From CAYSPU01 sp964432995 (GTDB taxonomy: Bacteria; Verrucomicrobiota; Verrucomicrobiia; Limisphaerales; JAHDYP01): a DNA stretch of 50,649 nt. A program made the translations under genes and the position numbers. Shown piece by piece: positions 7,766 to 16,900 of this stretch; the stretch's first letter is position 1; each line of letters begins with the position of its first letter. Location: contig CAYSPU010000005.1 in assembly GCA_964432995.1 (NCBI GenBank), positions 1-50,649 of the forward strand, given 5' to 3'. Below the pieces are notes generated by a model. The model did not search any database and was not told the DNA's origin. It was given only the letters and a program-made list of their open reading frames with translations.

Positions 7766-9240
7766 CTGCGGCCTGGGCCATGGCCTTGCTGATTCTTGGT
7801 CCGCTGGCAGCCGCAGCGCTGGCGTTCGCGTTTCCAAAACGGGGACGCTGGATAGCGTTGGCTGCGGCCGGGGCTGTGGTCGCCGGCCTGTCTGTGTTGA
7901 CCCGCGAAGTCCGGGCGGGGGGCGTGCAGATTCATCGCGTGGGCGGCTGGAGCGCGCCGCTGGGCATTGACCTGCGCGCCGACGGTTTGTCGGTGCTGAT
8001 GCTGGGGATTGCGGCGCTCATCGCGAGCGCGGTGGCGCTCTATTCAGGGCGGTATTTTCTCGCGGAGCACGACGCCGAAGCAGTTCACCGCGAACGCTAC
8101 TTCTGGCCGCTGTTTCTTCTCCTGTGGACCGCGTTGAACGCGCTGTTCCTCTCCGCCGACATCTTCAATCTCTACGTCACGCTGGAGTTGCTCGGCTTCG
8201 CCGCCATCGCGCTGGTGGCGCTCGCCGGCCAGCGCGAAGCCCTGAAGGCCGCGATGCGCTACCTGTTCGTCAGTCTGTCCGCTTCGCTGTTCTATCTGCT
8301 CGGCGTGGCGCTCGTGTATGGTCAGTGCGCCACGGTGGACCTCCCGTCGCTCGCCACCAAGACGCAGGCCGGACCGGCGCTCTGGGTGGCGCTGGCCTTG
8401 ATGACGGGTGGGCTGGCCGCCAAAGCCGCGCTGTTTCCCATGCACTTCTGGCTGCCGCCGGCGCACGCCAGCGCGCCCGCGCCCGTGAGCGCGTTGCTCT
8501 CCGCGCTCGTGGTGAAAGGCCCGTTCTACATTCTGCTGCGGCTGTGGTTCGAGGCGTTTCCTTCTTTGCTGACGCCCGCGGTGGCGCAGGCGTTCGGTGC
8601 GTTGGGTGCGGCGGCGATTCTCTGGGGCGCGGTGAACGCGCTGTTCCAGCCGCGTCTCAAGCTGCTGGTCGCTTACTCGACGGTCGCGCAGCTTGGTTAC
8701 CTGTTCCTGCTATTTCCGCTGGCGGCCTCGCGCGACGGCGGTTTCCTGGCTTGGAGCGGCGGGCTGATCTTTCTCGGCGCGCACGCCTGCGCGAAGACCG
8801 CCATGTTTCTCACCGCGGGCAACATTCTCCGCGCGGCCGGCCATGACCGCATCAAGGATCTGGACGGCATCACCCACGTCCTGCCGATCTCCGCGTTTGC
8901 GTTCGGCCTGGCCGGGTTGAGCCTGGTCGGCTTGCCGCCCAGCGGTGGCTTTGCGGGCAAGTGGATGCTGTTGAGCGCGATCCTGGCGCAAGGCCAGTGG
9001 TGGTGGATGGTGGTGATGCTGGTGGGAAGTCTGTTGGCAGCCGCCTACGTGATTCGGGTGCTGACGCATGCCTTCACAAAGGTGGATGAACCGGCGACAC
9101 CGAATCCGATCCCGCCGGTGATGGAATGGACGGCGCTGGTCCTGGCCGTGCTGGCGGTGGGGTTGGGCCTGGTCGCCAGTTGGCCGGTGGGACTGCTGCG
9201 CCTGGGCGCTTCCGGGATCCTCGGAGGGGCGGGGCCATGA
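7762..9240 (+). CDS. mrpD: Antiporter large subunit 1 (MrpD/NuoN-like)
   Basis: This 492-residue polytopic protein belongs to the proton-conducting membrane transporter family (about 14 helices). The residues needed for ion translocation are present: E142 in the TM5 motif LYVTLELLG, K221 in GGLAAKAALFPMHFWLP and K252 in VVKGPFYILLR. The PMHFWLPxAHASAPAPVSALLSAL block is diagnostic. It is coupled to mrpC upstream and to the second large subunit downstream by ATGA overlaps. By family knowledge it forms one ion-translocating channel of the complex. Confidence 0.92.
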   Translation: MTAAWAMALLILGPLAAAALAFAFPKRGRWIALAAAGAVVAGLSVLTREVRAGGVQIHRVGGWSAPLGIDLRADGLSVLMLGIAALIASAVALYSGRYFLAEHDAEAVHRERYFWPLFLLLWTALNALFLSADIFNLYVTLELLGFAAIALVALAGQREALKAAMRYLFVSLSASLFYLLGVALVYGQCATVDLPSLATKTQAGPALWVALALMTGGLAAKAALFPMHFWLPPAHASAPAPVSALLSALVVKGPFYILLRLWFEAFPSLLTPAVAQAFGALGAAAILWGAVNALFQPRLKLLVAYSTVAQLGYLFLLFPLAASRDGGFLAWSGGLIFLGAHACAKTAMFLTAGNILRAAGHDRIKDLDGITHVLPISAFAFGLAGLSLVGLPPSGGFAGKWMLLSAILAQGQWWWMVVMLVGSLLAAAYVIRVLTHAFTKVDEPATPNPIPPVMEWTALVLAVLAVGLGLVASWPVGLLRLGASGILGGAGP

Positions 9241-10733
9241 ACATCCACGCGCTTGTGCTCCTCGGGATTCTGCTGAGCTCGTTCCTGACGGGCCTGGTGA
9301 TCTTCTTCCTGAAGGAGGAAAGCCACCGGCTGCGCACCTGGCTCAATCTGCTGGGCGCAGGTTTGAAGCTGATCCTGGTGGCGGCGCTGCTGTGGGGCAT
9401 CTACCAGGGACAGACCTATACGCTGGCCTTCGAGTTTCTACCCGGCATCTCGTTGGCACTCGGTGCGGACGCCAACTCGGTGCTGTTCGTCACGCTCAGC
9501 TCGTTCCTGTGGTTCTGGACCACCCTGTACGCCGTGGGCTACCTGGAGGACTCGCCGCATCGCAGCCGGTTCTTTGGCTTCTTCAGCCTGTGCGTCACGG
9601 CCACTACGGGCATTGCCCTGGCCGCGAACCTGATGACCTTCCTCGTGTTCTACGAGCTACTCACCGTTTCGACCTATCCGCTGGTGGTGCATCGCGGCAC
9701 GCGCGACGCGATGCGGGGCGGCAAGGTGTACCTGACGTACACCCTGGTCGGGGGGACGGTGCTGCTCCTGGCCGTGGTCTGGCTGCATCATCTCGCCGGG
9801 CCGGTGATGTTCAAGGAGCGCGGCGTGATCCAGGCGCTCCTGGCGACGCATCGCGTCGAACTCCAGGTGCTCTTCGTCCTGTTCCTGCTCGGCATCGGGG
9901 TCAAGGCGGCGATCGTCCCACTGCACGGCTGGCTGCCGCAGGCGATGGTCGCCCCTGCACCGGTGAGTTCGCTGCTGCACGCCGTCGCCGTGGTAAAGGC
10001 GGGAGCGTTCGGCATCGTGCGCATTGTGTACGACGTGTATGGCGTCGAGAACGCCGCGAGCCTCGGCGTCCTGCAACCGCTGGCCATCGCGGCCGGCGTG
10101 ACCATCGTGTACGGCTCGGCGCTGGCGCTGTTCCAGGACGAACTGAAGAAGCGGCTGGCCTACTCCACGGTGAGCCAGGTGTCGTACATCGTGCTGGGCA
10201 CGGCCATCCTGGGGCCGTTGGCCACGATGGGCGGGTTGGTGCATCTCGTCCATCAGGGCATCATGAAGATCACGCTGTTCTTCGGAGCCGGGAACTACGC
10301 CGAAACGCTCGGCATTCATCGTGTCAGCGAAATGAACGGCGTGGGCCGGCGCATGCCGCTGACCACCGCGGCCTTCACGGTCGCGGCGCTGGGCATGATC
10401 GGGGTGCCACCGCTGGCGGGCTACATCAGCAAATGGTATCTGAAAAAAGGCGCGATCACGGCGGGCGATGAGTGGGTGGCGTTGGTGCTGGCCCTGAGCA
10501 GCCTGTTGAACGCGGCTTACTTCCTGCCTATCCTCTACCGCGCCTGGTTTCTCGACCCGCCGCCGAACTGGCCGCACGAGCACCGCTTGGGCAGGCTGGA
10601 GACGCACTGGATGCTGCTGGCCGCGCCGCTGGTCACGGCGGCGCTGGTCGTCTGGGCGGGCGTGTTCGCGGAATCGTCGTTCAGCCCGCTGGCGTGGGTG
10701 AAACTGATCGCCGGGCGTGAGTACGGGCCATGA
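9237..10733 (+). CDS. Antiporter large subunit 2 (NuoM/MrpD-like)
   Basis: The 498-residue protein starts at the ATG overlapping the previous stop; a longer frame from 9126 lies inside that gene. It is a second proton-conducting transporter subunit with E140 (FLVFYELLTVSTYPL), K223 (GIGVKAAIVPLHGWLPQAM) and K254 (HAVAVVKAGAFG), and the DELKKRLAYSTVSQVSYI loop. This places it close to the NuoM/NuoL-like subunits of Mbh- and Mrp-type complexes. About 14 membrane helices are expected. The stop overlaps the start of the third subunit. Confidence 0.9.
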   Translation: MNIHALVLLGILLSSFLTGLVIFFLKEESHRLRTWLNLLGAGLKLILVAALLWGIYQGQTYTLAFEFLPGISLALGADANSVLFVTLSSFLWFWTTLYAVGYLEDSPHRSRFFGFFSLCVTATTGIALAANLMTFLVFYELLTVSTYPLVVHRGTRDAMRGGKVYLTYTLVGGTVLLLAVVWLHHLAGPVMFKERGVIQALLATHRVELQVLFVLFLLGIGVKAAIVPLHGWLPQAMVAPAPVSSLLHAVAVVKAGAFGIVRIVYDVYGVENAASLGVLQPLAIAAGVTIVYGSALALFQDELKKRLAYSTVSQVSYIVLGTAILGPLATMGGLVHLVHQGIMKITLFFGAGNYAETLGIHRVSEMNGVGRRMPLTTAAFTVAALGMIGVPPLAGYISKWYLKKGAITAGDEWVALVLALSSLLNAAYFLPILYRAWFLDPPPNWPHEHRLGRLETHWMLLAAPLVTAALVVWAGVFAESSFSPLAWVKLIAGREYGP

Positions 10734-12499
10734 ACCAGTTTTCGGCATTGCTCGTTGTGCTGGCTGCGGGCGCGCCCTTGGCGGTGTCGTTGCTCCTGGC
10801 GGTACGGTCCTGGCGCCAGGTTGTTTCTCGCGCGGCGCCGGTGGCGGCGGTGCCGGCGCTGCTGGTGGTGCTGGTGGGGTCGGCCGGCGCGAAGGCCAGC
10901 CTGCCGTGGCTCGGGCAACACACCGTGCTGGAACTCGACGCGGTGGGGCGCGTCTTTCTCGGATTCACCAGCGTCCTGTGGCTGGTGTCCGGGTGGTATG
11001 CACGCGGCTATCTCGCGAAAGACGCCAATCCCGCGCGCTTCCACCTTCTCTTCCTGCTGGCCATGGCCGGCAACTTCACTCTCATTCTCGCGGGCGACGT
11101 TCCGACGTTCTATACCGCCTTCGCATTGATGGGCCTGGCTTCGGCGGGATTGGTCTTTCATCGGGGCGACGCCGAGGCAGAACGGGCCGGGCGAGTCTAT
11201 CTCGCGCTGGCGATGTTGGGCGAGGTCTTGATTCTCAGTGGGCTGGTTTTCCTGGTGGTCGCCGGCGGCACGACGCAAATCGCCGAGCTGCACCGCGGCC
11301 TGTTCAGCCGGCCGGCGCTGCTGTTGCTCCTGGTTGGTTTTGGCATCAAGGCGGGTGCGTTGACACTGCATTTCTGGCTGCCGCTGGCGCATCCGGCAGC
11401 GCCCGTGCCGGCCAGCGCGGTCTTGAGCGGGGCCATGATCAAGGCGGGCTTGTTGGGCTGGATCCGATTTCTGCCGCTCGGGGATGCCACCATGCCCGGG
11501 TGCGGCTACACGTTCATCAGCGCGGGACTGGGTGCGGCATTTCTCGGAACCCTCGTCGGGGTTGCGCAGACGAATGCCAAGACCGTGCTGGCCTATTCGA
11601 GCATCAGCCAGATGGGCATCATCATGACCGGCCTGGGCATCGGGGCGGTGCGACCCGAGACTTGGCCGGCGATGCAGACGGCGGTGCTGATTTACGCCAC
11701 CCACCACGCGCTGGCGAAGGGCGCCCTCTTCCTGGGGATCGGCCCGGCCCACGCGGCCCGGACGAGATGGCAGCAGATCGAGGTGCGGGTGGGATTGCTG
11801 CTGCCGGCGCTGGCGTTGGCCGGAGCGCCGTTCACCAGCGGCGCGCTGGCGAAGACGGCATTGAAGGCGAATGTGGGTTTCCTGCCCGCGGGTTGGGCTC
11901 TCGCGCTGGGCCTGCTGCTGCCCCTGGCTGCCGCAGGCACGACACTCAAGATGGCGCGTTTCCTGTGGTTGAGCTGGCCGCCGCCGGGCCATGCGGCCGA
12001 AGAAGCCCGGCGCGGCTTGCGGGCACCGTGGATGCTGTTGGTCGGGGCGACGCTCGTGGGCGTGTGGCTGTTGCCCGGCACGCTGGAGGTGCTGCCTCGG
12101 AAACTCTCGCCGGACAAGCTGTGGGATGCGCTCTGGCCGTTGTTGCTCGGCGGCGCACTCGCCGCGCTAGGCGCNNNNNNNNNNGCCTGGCTGCGGCGCT
12201 GGTTCCCACGTGACCTGAGCCGCTGGCTGCCGGCCGGCGACCTGGGGGTGCCGCTCGAGCGACTGCTGGCACGCTGGCAGTTCGTCGCGCCGATCGAGGC
12301 CCGTTCGCGCGGCGAAGATGAACCCGGCCACGACGAGTCGTCCGGGCCAGAAGCGTCACGATGGTCTATGCTCCTTGGGCGCGCGGGCGGGGAGATCGTT
12401 CGATTCGAGGCGCACCTTCGCTCCTGGCCGGTCGCCGGCGCGCTGTGGCTGCTGCTGATGGCCCTCCTGATCGGACTCCTCGCGGCATCACATCATTGA
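10730..12499 (+). CDS. Antiporter large subunit 3 (NuoL-like), TM5 Glu replaced
   Basis: This is a third proton-conducting transporter protein of 589 residues, interrupted in the assembly by ten N (residues about 482-485). The two lysines are present: K207 in GFGIKAGALTLHFWLP and K238 in SGAMIKAGLLG. The TM5 glutamate of its two neighbours is replaced by A132 in the segment FYTAFALMGLAS, so its channel is probably altered or inactive. The C-terminus extends beyond 14 helices with a charged loop and a last membrane helix (WPVAGALWLLLMALLIGLL). Both sides of the gap read in the same frame, but the true gap size is unknown. Confidence 0.85.
   Translation: MNQFSALLVVLAAGAPLAVSLLLAVRSWRQVVSRAAPVAAVPALLVVLVGSAGAKASLPWLGQHTVLELDAVGRVFLGFTSVLWLVSGWYARGYLAKDANPARFHLLFLLAMAGNFTLILAGDVPTFYTAFALMGLASAGLVFHRGDAEAERAGRVYLALAMLGEVLILSGLVFLVVAGGTTQIAELHRGLFSRPALLLLLVGFGIKAGALTLHFWLPLAHPAAPVPASAVLSGAMIKAGLLGWIRFLPLGDATMPGCGYTFISAGLGAAFLGTLVGVAQTNAKTVLAYSSISQMGIIMTGLGIGAVRPETWPAMQTAVLIYATHHALAKGALFLGIGPAHAARTRWQQIEVRVGLLLPALALAGAPFTSGALAKTALKANVGFLPAGWALALGLLLPLAAAGTTLKMARFLWLSWPPPGHAAEEARRGLRAPWMLLVGATLVGVWLLPGTLEVLPRKLSPDKLWDALWPLLLGGALAALGXXXXAWLRRWFPRDLSRWLPAGDLGVPLERLLARWQFVAPIEARSRGEDEPGHDESSGPEASRWSMLLGRAGGEIVRFEAHLRSWPVAGALWLLLMALLIGLLAASHH
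12175..12184. other. Assembly gap (10 N)
   Basis: Ten undetermined bases sit inside the third large antiporter subunit, between a hydrophobic helix and a basic loop. Ten N is often a placeholder, so the missing length may differ. Confidence 0.99.
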
Positions 12500-12502
12500 C
12501 CG

Positions 12503-12565
12503 ATGAAACGTATTGAGAAACTGCTTGTCCACCTGGATCCTTTGTTTGGGACCGTGTATTCGTAG
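12503..12565 (+). pseudogene. 20-codon open frame resembling a Usp N-terminus
   Basis: The frame encodes MKRIEKLLVHLD plus eight more residues and then stops. Beginnings of the type M-K-x-I-x-x-(I/L)-L-V-x-x-D are typical of the first beta strand of universal stress proteins. It lies directly after the antiporter operon and 38 bp before the P-type ATPase gene. It may be a truncated usp gene, a leader peptide, or chance. The resemblance is short, so confidence is low. Confidence 0.3.
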
Positions 12566-12603
12566 CGTGTTCTTCTTGTGTTGCCGGAATCGCTGACTGT
12601 GCC

Positions 12604-15351
12604 ATGACTACGACGAAACTCTCGGATGCGTTGGAGAACTTGCTGGGCCGCCACTGGCACCAACTGCCGGCCGGTGAGGTGCTCCAGTTGCTGGAGACCA
12701 ACAGTGAGTCGGGCCTGGATCGGTTCGCCTTGGATCATCGCCAGGCGGAGTTCGGCCCCAACCAACTCACGCCGCGGAAAGGCCGCAGCCCGTGGCTGCG
12801 CTTCCTCCTCCAGTTCCACAATCCGCTCATCTACATCCTGCTCGCGGCCGGCGCGATCAAGTTCGGGATGGGCGGGTTGGTGGATGCGGCCGTCATCCTG
12901 GCGGTGGTGCTCGTCAACGCCTGGATTGGATACCTCCAGGAAGCCAAAGCCGAACGTGCCATCGAGGCGCTGGCGAAAAGCCTGGTTACGGAATCCACTG
13001 TGGTGCGCGCGAGCAAGACGGTGCGCGTTCCGTCCACGGAACTTGTTCCTGGTGACGTGGTATTGCTGGCTTCGGGCGACAAGGTCCCGGCGGACTTGCG
13101 CCTCGTGGCCACCCGCGATCTGCAGGTCGCGGAGGCGGCGCTCACCGGAGAGTCCACTTCGGTCGAAAAGACCGCCGAGACCCAGCTCGCCCCGGAAACA
13201 CTCCTGGCGGATCGAGCCAACATGGCCTACGCCTCGACGTTGGTGACCTACGGCCAGGGTCGCGGGGTGGTGGTCGCCACGGGCGACCACACCGAGATTG
13301 GACGTATTTCGGAGATGATCTCGGCCGCGCCCAGCCTGGAGACCCCGTTGACCCGCAAGATGGCCGCGTTCAGCCACAAGCTCCTGGTCCTGATCCTGGG
13401 TTTGGCCGCCGTGGTCCTGGCCGTGGGATGGGCGCGCGGCGAACCGATCGAGGGAATCGTCTCCTCGGCCATCGCGTTGGCCGTGGGCGCCATCCCGGAG
13501 GGTTTGCCGGCGGCGGTCACCGTCACGCTCGCCATCGGCGTGGCGCGCATGGCCCGCCGGCGCGCGATCATCCGGAAACTGCCCGCCGTGGAAACGCTGG
13601 GCAGCACCACGGTGATCTGCACCGACAAAACCGGGACGCTCACGCAGAACCAGATGACCGTGCAACAGGTGGTCGTCGGCGACTGTGTTCTGGAGGTCGG
13701 AGGCAACGGTTATGAGCCGGAGGGCGACCTGACGCTCGAGGGGAAGCGGTGGACGCCGGATGACGCTCCCGGGGTCATTGAGTGTTTGCTGGCGGGGTTG
13801 CTCTGCAACGACAGCGCGCTGGTGCAGAAGGAAGGTCGTTGGGACGCTCAGGGCGATCCGACCGAGGTGGCGTTGATCGTCGCCGCGCGCAAGGCCGGTC
13901 TGGAAGAGGCCGCCGTCCAGTCGCGCCGGCCGCGGGTGGACGCCATCCCGTTTGAATCCCAGCACCAGTTCATGGCCACGCTGCACGACGATGCCGAGCA
14001 GGGGGGGAAGTTGGTCTATCTGAAAGGCGCGGTGGAGGTCGTGCTGGACCGGTGCAAGGCTGCTCTGGACGCCGGGGGGCGGCCGCTGCCGTTGGACCGT
14101 GGGCGAATGCAGGAACAGGTTGCTCGACTGGCTTCCGCTGGTTTGCGTGTGCTGGCCTTCGCCCGCGCGGAGGTTCCTCGGGACACCCAACGCCTCAGCG
14201 TCCACGACCTGCCGGGTCATTTCACCTTCCTCGGCCTGCAGGGGATGATGGATCCACCGCGCCCGGAAGCCATGGATGCGGTGGCCGCCTGCCACCGGGC
14301 GGGGATCCAGGTCAAGATGATCACCGGGGATCACGCGGGCACCGCGGTGGCCATCGGGCGGCAGTTGGGCCTCGTCAGGGAACTTCCAGCTCCGGACCGC
14401 CCGCCCGCATTGACGGGCAAAGAACTCGCCGCGCTCGCAGACGAGTCCTTGATCGAGGTCGCCCAAAACGTCTCGGTGTTCGCCCGGGTCAGCCCAGAAC
14501 AGAAGCTGCGTCTGGTCGAAGCCTTGCAGGCGCGCGGGCACGTCGTGGCCATGACGGGGGATGGGGTGAACGACGGCCCCGCGTTGAAGCAGGCCAACAT
14601 CGGCGTGGCCATGGGCATCACCGGGACCGAGGTCGCCAAGGAAGCCTCCGACATGGTGCTCACGGACGACAACTTCGCGTCCATTCGAGCGGCGGTGGAG
14701 GAGGGCCGGAACGTCTTTGACAACCTGACCAAGATCATCACCTGGGCGCTGCCGAGCAATCTGGGTCAGGGCCTGGTGATCCTGGCGGCCGCATTGGTGG
14801 GCGCGACCTTGCCGATCCTTCCGCTGCAGGTGTTGTGGATCAACATGACGACCGGGGGCGTGCTGGGCTTGTTTCTCGCCCTGGAACCGAAGGAACGGGA
14901 TATTATGCATCGCCCGCCCCGCGCCCCCAATGCCCCAATCCTTACGGGCCGGATGCTGGCCCAGGTGGTGCTCGTCGGCCTGCTCATCCTCGTCGCCGCC
15001 TTCGGACTCTTCGAATGGGAGCTGGCTCGGGGAGCCGGGATCGAGGCCGCTCGCACGGTGGCGTTGAACACTGTGGCCGTGATTCAAGCCCTCTACCTGG
15101 CCAACTGCCGCTCGCTGCGCCATTCGATTTGGTCCCTTGGCCTGTTCCGCAACGGCTGGCTGTGGCTGGGCATTCTCGGCGTGCTACTCCTCCAAGCCGG
15201 GCTCACGTATTTGCCCTTCTTGAACACGATCTTCCAAACCGCCCCGATTGGCTGGGACGAGTGGCTGCGCATCCTCGGCGCCGGCCTGGTGGGATTGCTG
15301 CTTGTGGAGTTCCAGAAGTGGCTGGTCACCCGGAAGGACCGTCGGTCCTAG
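12604..15351 (+). CDS. Type II P-type cation-transporting ATPase
   Basis: The 915-residue protein has all P-type ATPase hallmarks in order: an N-terminal cation-ATPase domain, TM1-2 (about 78-112), the actuator motif TGES at 181-184, the TM4 motif PEGLP at 298-302, the phosphorylation site DKTGT with D341, the hinge motif MTGDGVNDGPALK from residue 650, and six C-terminal helices. PEGLP together with NMTTGGVLGLFLALEP in TM6 places it among type II pumps (Ca2+ or Na+/K+-like bacterial branch, e.g. CtpF-like). The transported ion cannot be fixed from sequence. The neighbouring Mrp operon suggests cation homeostasis. Confidence 0.93.
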   Translation: MTTTKLSDALENLLGRHWHQLPAGEVLQLLETNSESGLDRFALDHRQAEFGPNQLTPRKGRSPWLRFLLQFHNPLIYILLAAGAIKFGMGGLVDAAVILAVVLVNAWIGYLQEAKAERAIEALAKSLVTESTVVRASKTVRVPSTELVPGDVVLLASGDKVPADLRLVATRDLQVAEAALTGESTSVEKTAETQLAPETLLADRANMAYASTLVTYGQGRGVVVATGDHTEIGRISEMISAAPSLETPLTRKMAAFSHKLLVLILGLAAVVLAVGWARGEPIEGIVSSAIALAVGAIPEGLPAAVTVTLAIGVARMARRRAIIRKLPAVETLGSTTVICTDKTGTLTQNQMTVQQVVVGDCVLEVGGNGYEPEGDLTLEGKRWTPDDAPGVIECLLAGLLCNDSALVQKEGRWDAQGDPTEVALIVAARKAGLEEAAVQSRRPRVDAIPFESQHQFMATLHDDAEQGGKLVYLKGAVEVVLDRCKAALDAGGRPLPLDRGRMQEQVARLASAGLRVLAFARAEVPRDTQRLSVHDLPGHFTFLGLQGMMDPPRPEAMDAVAACHRAGIQVKMITGDHAGTAVAIGRQLGLVRELPAPDRPPALTGKELAALADESLIEVAQNVSVFARVSPEQKLRLVEALQARGHVVAMTGDGVNDGPALKQANIGVAMGITGTEVAKEASDMVLTDDNFASIRAAVEEGRNVFDNLTKIITWALPSNLGQGLVILAAALVGATLPILPLQVLWINMTTGGVLGLFLALEPKERDIMHRPPRAPNAPILTGRMLAQVVLVGLLILVAAFGLFEWELARGAGIEAARTVALNTVAVIQALYLANCRSLRHSIWSLGLFRNGWLWLGILGVLLLQAGLTYLPFLNTIFQTAPIGWDEWLRILGAGLVGLLLVEFQKWLVTRKDRRS

Positions 15352-15678
15352 TGCTGAGCGAGCTACGGTTCGGTCGTTGTTGTTTCATTCGTTGCGAGTC
15401 GAAGCACCAGTTGAACCCTTTCCTTCCAGCCTTGCGTGAGGATTGCGCATTTCGCGTGAGATTCACGCAGAGGGAGCCGAAGTTCACGGCGTCGGTCCTT
15501 TTCATACCGAACATCCCATGAACGACGCGGTGGTGACGCGCGGCCCCGCGCGTCCAACCGCAGCAGTCCTGCGCCGGGGCTCCGTCGGACGCCCGAGGCC
15601 GGGCGTCCCTACCTGTTCCTGACGATTCATGGGAAGGTGGTCCGGGCATTGAAGGGCAGGACGGTGCGTCCATGACAG
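15352..15678. other. 327-bp intergenic region with GC-rich hairpins
   Basis: No gene is supported between the ATPase and the BNR-like protein. The region holds two strong inverted repeats (15535-15608) and no convincing promoter. Confidence 0.7.
15535..15608. repeat. Pair of perfect 9-bp-arm hairpins
   Basis: The first hairpin (15535-15554) has arms GACGCGCGG and CCGCGCGTC around a 2-base loop. The second (15587-15608) has arms GGACGCCCG and CGGGCGTCC around AGGC. No T-run follows either, so they are poor intrinsic terminators. They resemble REP-type intergenic palindromes and might fold into one structure. Confidence 0.6.
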
Positions 15679-15753
15679 GTGGCACGTGTGATGCTAGATT
15701 TCCCAAGAAACCCCAGCGGGAAGGAAACGGACATCGTCGAGCAGATGGAAACC

Positions 15754-16863
15754 ATGAAGATTACAGCGCTCCTTCTCAAGTTGTCGTGGCCTGCTCTGGC
15801 ATTCGTTTCGTGCAGCCTCTGTGCCTCGGGGCACCCACTCGACACATGGCACCTCCGACACTCTGCTTCAGGTGATCTCAACGGCGTGACCTTCGGTGGC
15901 GGCTTGTTCGTGGCCGTTGGATCGAACGGGACCGTTCTGACTTCTGTCACGGGAGAGACTTGGACGTCGCAGGACTCCGGCACGAACGCCACCCTCTACG
16001 ACGTGACCTACGGCAATGGAACGTTTGTCGCCGTGGGAGACAGCGGCCTGATTCTGGCTTCGCCCGACGGCACGGATTGGGCAGCACAACCGTCAGGTGT
16101 TCTCAGCAGGTTGCTGTCGGTCACCCATGAGAAAGGAGTGTTTGTTACCGCTGGCGAGTCTGGCGCTCTGCTCGCTTCGGCCGATGGCCACGCGTGGGCT
16201 TCTCGGTCGCCCGGAGCCCCTTTCAGCCCTTGGTTCATCGCCAACGGCAACGGGCTGTTCCTTCTGGAAAGCGCTCCGGGAATCAACCTGCTCTCTGCCG
16301 ACGGCACTCACTGGTTCTCGCGCCCCTCAGGATCGGACACAGGCCTTTACACTGTGGGCTTCGGAAGGGGGTTGTTTGTTTCGATTGACATTCGCAATGA
16401 CGTGTTCCTTTCGTCCGATGGCAGCAACTGGGTGGCAGGAGGCGAGGTGACACTGCATCGACCGTCAAGAATCGCTTACGGGAGCGGCCATTTTTTAACC
16501 GGAGGTGGAGGCTCGTTGGAGTACTCCCCGAACGGGACGAGATGGACGGTCAGCCCGACCGGTGATTATAGCATCACGCGGGAAGTGGCGTTTGGCGATG
16601 GAACCTTCGTCGCCGTCGGTTCCGGCCAGACGATCCAGCAATCCGATCCGGTCGTCTGGCTTCAGACACCCGAAGCGGGGAGGCTGGACATCTGGGGGCC
16701 CCGAGGAGTCGTGTGCAGCATCGAATCTCGGGATGCGATGGTGACCGGCACTGGCTGGATGACCCTGACGAATCTCACAATCATGAGCACCCCGCACCAG
16801 TGGACAGATCCGCAGCGGCTCGAACATGCGAGCCGCCTGTATCGGGTGGGACTCACGCAGTAG
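15754..16863 (+). CDS. Secreted beta-propeller protein (BNR/photosynthesis-like repeats)
   Basis: Starting at the ATG of MKITALLLK gives a 369-residue protein with a plausible signal peptide (hydrophobic SWPALAFVSCSLCASG). Repeated units of about 40 residues carry the pattern F-(V/L)-A-V-G-x-x-G-x-(I/V)-L-x-S-x-D-G-x-x-W. Examples are NGTFVAVGDSGLILASPDG, KGVFVTAGESGALLASADG and DGTFVAVGSG. This is a secreted BNR/YCF48-like propeller of the kind abundant in Verrucomicrobiota. The C-terminal 60 residues are a separate beta-rich module. A frame from 15679 adds 25 residues before the signal peptide. The function is unknown. Confidence 0.75.
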   Translation: MKITALLLKLSWPALAFVSCSLCASGHPLDTWHLRHSASGDLNGVTFGGGLFVAVGSNGTVLTSVTGETWTSQDSGTNATLYDVTYGNGTFVAVGDSGLILASPDGTDWAAQPSGVLSRLLSVTHEKGVFVTAGESGALLASADGHAWASRSPGAPFSPWFIANGNGLFLLESAPGINLLSADGTHWFSRPSGSDTGLYTVGFGRGLFVSIDIRNDVFLSSDGSNWVAGGEVTLHRPSRIAYGSGHFLTGGGGSLEYSPNGTRWTVSPTGDYSITREVAFGDGTFVAVGSGQTIQQSDPVVWLQTPEAGRLDIWGPRGVVCSIESRDAMVTGTGWMTLTNLTIMSTPHQWTDPQRLEHASRLYRVGLTQ

Positions 16864-16900
16864 TCCGCTGCCGAAGACGGACCGAAAGCAACGAGTTCAC

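Noticed and set aside
10535..11992. 485-residue antisense frame over the third antiporter subunit
   Set aside because: Gln/Arg/His-rich composition without domains; mirrors a clear membrane protein.
12493..15123. 876-residue open frame antisense to the P-type ATPase
   Set aside because: It is His/Gln/Arg-rich, has no motifs, and lies entirely opposite a gene with complete catalytic motifs. High GC creates such frames.
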